Below, one piece after another: positions 5,145 through 7,677 of a stretch of DNA of 7,677 nucleotides (position 1 is its first letter; each line of letters begins with the position of its first letter). Source of the DNA: an uncultured Clostridia bacterium. GTDB lineage: Bacteria > Bacillota > Clostridia > Christensenellales > UBA1242. The notes under the pieces were generated by a model, which made no database searches, had not been told where the DNA came from, and saw only the letters and a program-made list of their open reading frames with translations. Position numbers and translations under genes: made by a program. The DNA lies in NCBI GenBank assembly GCA_947384015.1, contig CANDFN010000049.1, forward strand, positions 1-7,677, in the 5' to 3' direction.

Positions 5145-5867
5145 GTGATTACAAGCGCAGAAATTAAAAATTTAAAAGATAAAAAGTATCGCAAACAGCA
5201 TTCTCTTTTTATGGTTGAAGGGGAAAAGTTTTGTGCCGATATTTTGCGCGCGGGGGTGGAAATTGTTTACACAATAACCACAAATAGTAAGTTAAGTGTA
5301 TATCCAAACATATGTGTGGTTAGTGATAAGCAGTTGGCAAGCCTTGCCACAACAAAAACTAATCAAAATATAATTTGTATTTGTAAAAAAAGAGAGGTGG
5401 AAATAAACTCTGTTGGCAATGCTTTAATTTTAGATGCGTTGCAAGACCCTGGGAATGTGGGCACATTAATTCGTAGCGCAATGGCTTTTGGGTTTGAAGA
5501 CGTTTATCTTAACGATTGCGCAGATGTTTATGGAGAGAAGGTTATTCGTTCTTCTGCGGGTTTAAGTTTAACCGCAAGGTTACATGTGGTGGATTATAAT
5601 GCAATTAAGCAAAACAAAACAAAAATCGCAGATCTGTTTTTAGTGGCAGATATGAATGGCGAAAATATAAATAAAATTCGTTTGCCAAAAAAACGCATTG
5701 CTGTTATAATAGGTAACGAGGGAAATGGCGTTAGTGAGGGCTTTTTTAAGCTTGCAGATAACGTTGTGTCTATTCCAATGTCGGGTAAGGTGGAAAGCCT
5801 TAATGCAGGCGTTGCGGGTAGTATTATTATGCAAAAATTAAGTGAGGTTAAAAATGAGCGGACATAG
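5145..5867 (+). CDS. TrmH/SpoU-family RNA 2'-O-methyltransferase
   Basis: Complete 240-residue SPOUT methyltransferase, expected to transfer a methyl group from S-adenosylmethionine to a ribose 2'-OH of rRNA or tRNA as a dimer with a trefoil-knot active site. The N-terminal substrate-binding part includes KDKKYRKQHSLFMVEGEKF (11-29), as in the RlmB/TsnR-type branch. Motif 1 is NVGTLIRSAMAFG (104-116, key Asn104 and Arg110), motif 2 is IIGNEGNGVS (188-197), and motif 3 is IPMSGKVESLNAGVA (210-224, key Ser218, Leu219, Asn220). The start is the GTG at 5145: the family N-terminus begins here, there is no upstream in-frame ATG before a stop, and no Shine-Dalgarno site exists. The promoter position suggests leaderless translation. 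The 3' end overlaps yebC by 14 bases. The exact RNA target cannot be assigned. Confidence 0.93.
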   Translation: MITSAEIKNLKDKKYRKQHSLFMVEGEKFCADILRAGVEIVYTITTNSKLSVYPNICVVSDKQLASLATTKTNQNIICICKKREVEINSVGNALILDALQDPGNVGTLIRSAMAFGFEDVYLNDCADVYGEKVIRSSAGLSLTARLHVVDYNAIKQNKTKIADLFLVADMNGENINKIRLPKKRIAVIIGNEGNGVSEGFFKLADNVVSIPMSGKVESLNAGVAGSIIMQKLSEVKNERT

Positions 5868-6585
5868 TAAGTGGAATAATATTAAAGGTAGAAAAGAAAA
5901 AAGTGACGCAGAACGTAGTAAGATGTTTACAAAGGTTGGGCGTGAAATTATGGTTGCTGTTAAAGAAGGCGGTTCTAATCCAGACACTAACAACAAATTA
6001 AAAATGGCAATAGCACGTGCTAGGCAGGTAAATATGCCTAACGATAGAATTAATGGCATTATAAAGAAAAACAGTAGCACAGACAATAGTAATTTTGTAG
6101 AACAAGTTTACGAAGGTTATGGTGTTGGTGGTGTGGCTGTTGTTGTAAAATGTTTTACCGATAACAAAAACCGCACAAGCAGTGATGTTAAATATGCTTT
6201 TGATAAGTTTGGCGGAAGTCTTGGCTCTACTGGATGTGTATCTTATATGTTTGATAACAAAGGTGTAGTTGTAGTAGAAAAGAACGATAAGTTTGATTCG
6301 GACACTGCTTTTACAATAGCGCTAGACAACAATGCGCAAGATTGCGAAGATGAAGATGTATTTACAATTTATACAGAAGCCAACGCAAGTGTGGTTAATG
6401 ACCTTGTATCAGCTTTTGAAACTGCTGGCTACACAGTGCTAGATTCTGGTGTGGAAATGATACCACAAAACTACATAACATTAAACGCACAACAATTAGA
6501 AACATTTAACAAGATGATAGATAAGCTTAACGACAGTGATGACGTTATTGATGTAACACACAATTTAGAGGAAAACGATGATTGA
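5854..6585 (+). CDS. yebC: YebC/PmpR family protein
   Basis: A 243-residue YebC-family protein of normal length. I start at ATG 5854, which gives the hallmark N-terminus MSGHSKWNNIKGRKE, preceded by GAGG with 6 bases spacing. An in-frame GTG at 5842 would add four unneeded residues. Conserved features are the Lys/Arg-rich N-terminal three-helix domain including KMFTKVGREI and a NMPNDRI segment, then the two alpha/beta domains with YEGYGVGGVAVVV and the FGGSLGSTGCVSYMF segment. The family was long called a transcriptional regulator; more recent work on YebC-type proteins and mitochondrial TACO1 points to a ribosome-associated role in relieving stalling at proline-rich stretches. It overlaps the methyltransferase upstream by 14 bases and the next gene by 8 bases, so translation is probably coupled. 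Its position near ruvC is a common bacterial arrangement. Confidence 0.97.
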   Translation: MSGHSKWNNIKGRKEKSDAERSKMFTKVGREIMVAVKEGGSNPDTNNKLKMAIARARQVNMPNDRINGIIKKNSSTDNSNFVEQVYEGYGVGGVAVVVKCFTDNKNRTSSDVKYAFDKFGGSLGSTGCVSYMFDNKGVVVVEKNDKFDSDTAFTIALDNNAQDCEDEDVFTIYTEANASVVNDLVSAFETAGYTVLDSGVEMIPQNYITLNAQQLETFNKMIDKLNDSDDVIDVTHNLEENDD

Positions 6586-7168
6586 TTACGACATTCAACT
6601 TAACATCATAAAACAGTTGGGGGACAATAGAAGCAAATTGTCCGCCTTGTTTTCTTTATACAATACAAACTTGTTAGAAGCAGAAGAAAACCGAAATGAG
6701 CTTTCTATATGTTACGAACAGATGATAGATTGTAAAAACGATTTGGCAAACATCACAACACATCTTGCCAAAGCAAACAAGGCAGAACGTGCGGTTGAAA
6801 GCAGTAAAAGCCAAGCAAAAGTAACGAAAATAGAAAAAGAAAGCAATAAAATAAAAAACAATTTTGCAGATTTAACAATTAAGTATAGGTCTGCGTTAAA
6901 AGAATGCGGTTCATTAAAAACAGAGTATAAGCACGAAATTTCTGAACTCTGCAAAGAATTTAAAAGCAATATGGACGAAAATTTGCCAGAAAATATTGTA
7001 AAAAGTTATCGCCAACAGGTTAAAGTTTTAAAAACCATTTTTGATAAAATAGAACAGTTGGTGGCAGATTATAATGTAAAGCGTAATAAGGTGGACCAAG
7101 ATAATGATAGTTTTAACGAACTTTATTCAGCAGTTCATGCTTTGGTTGTTCGTTTGCAATCTGCATAA
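6578..7168 (+). CDS. Hypothetical coiled-coil protein between yebC and ruvC (196 aa)
   Basis: Not recognised. The protein is highly charged, largely helical and coiled-coil-like, with heptad-type spacing of Leu/Ile and Lys/Glu in about residues 30-125 and 140-175. It has no membrane segment, signal peptide or evident catalytic motif, and Pro is nearly absent (one, in the DENLPENI loop at about 133-140). ATG 6578 follows AGAGGA (6567-6572) by 5 bases and overlaps the end of yebC by 8 bases, so it is surely cotranscribed. It ends 10 bases before ruvC. The tight packing argues for a real, expressed gene. A link to recombination or ribosome function is suggested only by its neighbours. Confidence 0.8.
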   Translation: MIDYDIQLNIIKQLGDNRSKLSALFSLYNTNLLEAEENRNELSICYEQMIDCKNDLANITTHLAKANKAERAVESSKSQAKVTKIEKESNKIKNNFADLTIKYRSALKECGSLKTEYKHEISELCKEFKSNMDENLPENIVKSYRQQVKVLKTIFDKIEQLVADYNVKRNKVDQDNDSFNELYSAVHALVVRLQSA

Positions 7169-7178
7169 AAGGTGAAAA

Positions 7179-7670
7179 ATGAAAATTTTAGGCATAGACC
7201 CAGGCTATAATATAATAGGTTATGGAGTTATAGAGGCTCAGGGCAGTAAAGTTAAAGTGTTAGACTATGGTGTTATTACCACACCAAAATCTATGAGCAT
7301 AAGTTCTAGGCTACAAACTATTTACCGTGCCACTTGCGAACTTATGGAAACTTTTACACCAGATGAAGTTGCGTTTGAAGAATTGTTTTTTAACACCAAC
7401 AACACAACGGCAATACCAGTTGCAGAAGCTAGGGGAGTGCTTATTGTGGCATGCAAACAATATTTAGATAGACTGTTTGAATATACACCTCTTCAAATAA
7501 AACAGGCACTAACTGGCAATGGCAGGGCAGAAAAAAAACAGGTTCAATTTATGGTAAAGAACATTTTGGGTTTAAGTGCAACACCAAAACCCGATGATGC
7601 CGCGGATGCTTTAGCAGTTGCTTTGTGCCATAGCCAAACAAACAACTCTATTAAAGACAATTCTATGTAA
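7179..7670 (+). CDS. ruvC: Holliday junction resolvase RuvC
   Basis: Complete 163-residue RuvC, the dimeric endonuclease that cuts Holliday junctions symmetrically with RuvAB during recombinational repair. The RNase H-like fold begins MKILGIDPGYNIIGYG, with catalytic Asp7. The second acidic residue is Glu67 in FEELFF, and the last pair is Asp140 and Asp143 in DDAADALAVA, in the family arrangement of four metal-binding acids. The TPLQIKQALTGNGRAEKKQV region (103-122) is also typical. ATG 7179 follows AAAGGTG by 4 bases. The stop is 7 bases from the window end, where the TAAGGG could include a ribosome binding site for a following gene, by analogy ruvA. Confidence 0.97.
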   Translation: MKILGIDPGYNIIGYGVIEAQGSKVKVLDYGVITTPKSMSISSRLQTIYRATCELMETFTPDEVAFEELFFNTNNTTAIPVAEARGVLIVACKQYLDRLFEYTPLQIKQALTGNGRAEKKQVQFMVKNILGLSATPKPDDAADALAVALCHSQTNNSIKDNSM

Positions 7671-7677
7671 GGGTTGC

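Noticed and set aside
5640..5834. Minus-strand open frames opposite the methyltransferase, yebC and the coiled-coil gene (also 5838-6086 and 6712-6969)
   Set aside because: All lie within strongly supported plus-strand genes and show no independent coding signal.
5842..5853. GTG start for yebC four codons upstream
   Set aside because: The family N-terminus MSGHSKW begins at ATG 5854, which has GAGG at good spacing.
1..7677. CRISPR array, tRNA, rRNA, transposase gene or TGA-recoded genes
   Set aside because: No spaced repeat series, clover-leaf or rRNA sequence was found, no transposase was recognised, and genes end on TAA, TAG and TGA without internal TGA.

Overview
The window looks like chromosomal DNA from an uncultured, AT-rich, low-GC Gram-positive bacterium (Bacillota or a close relative, plausibly a gut lineage). 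This rests on the consensus-type -35/-10 promoters, purine-rich Shine-Dalgarno sites, A/T-rich intergenic DNA, the standard genetic code (TGA, TAG and TAA all used as stops, no TGA read through), and the character of the proteins. The genus cannot be named from the sequence. The first nine bases match the 3' end of the common Illumina adapter, so base 1 is almost certainly a contig end with untrimmed adapter.

Left part (1-4250), conjugation locus. On the minus strand lie a truncated single-pass membrane protein with a very acidic N-terminus and two tandem copies of a small two-helix membrane protein resembling type IV secretion pilins. Each pilin-like gene has its own promoter (TTGCAA-17-TATTAT) and hairpin terminator, and the two share a 207-base core that is identical at every position. 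Divergently, on the plus strand, is a complete VirD4/TraG-type coupling ATPase of 670 residues with a nine-aspartate tail. Between the membrane protein and the first pilin is a 133-base hairpin-rich insert with short inverted ends, flanked by the same 8-base direct repeat. This is the edge of an integrated conjugative element or a resident type IV secretion locus; relaxase, VirB4 and other parts would lie beyond the contig end.

Middle (4260-5100), a small regulated cassette. An 80-residue XRE-type repressor gene and a 150-residue protein resembling the SLOG/YpsA (DUF1273) Rossmann fold are transcribed divergently. Their intergenic region has three 16-base copies of an inverted repeat (consensus TGTCY-N6-RGACA). 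The outer two abut or overlap the ribosome binding sites of the two genes, and the third lies between them. This is the most self-contained candidate for an undescribed regulatory or sensing module here.

Right part (5110-7677), housekeeping operon on the plus strand: a TrmH/SpoU-family RNA methyltransferase, yebC, a coiled-coil protein of unknown function, and ruvC, with overlapping or closely spaced genes. A perfect TTGACA-17-TATAAT promoter places the predicted transcription start on the GTG start codon of the methyltransferase, implying a leaderless mRNA. The operon probably continues into ruvA/ruvB past the window.

No tRNA, rRNA, CRISPR array or transposase gene was seen.
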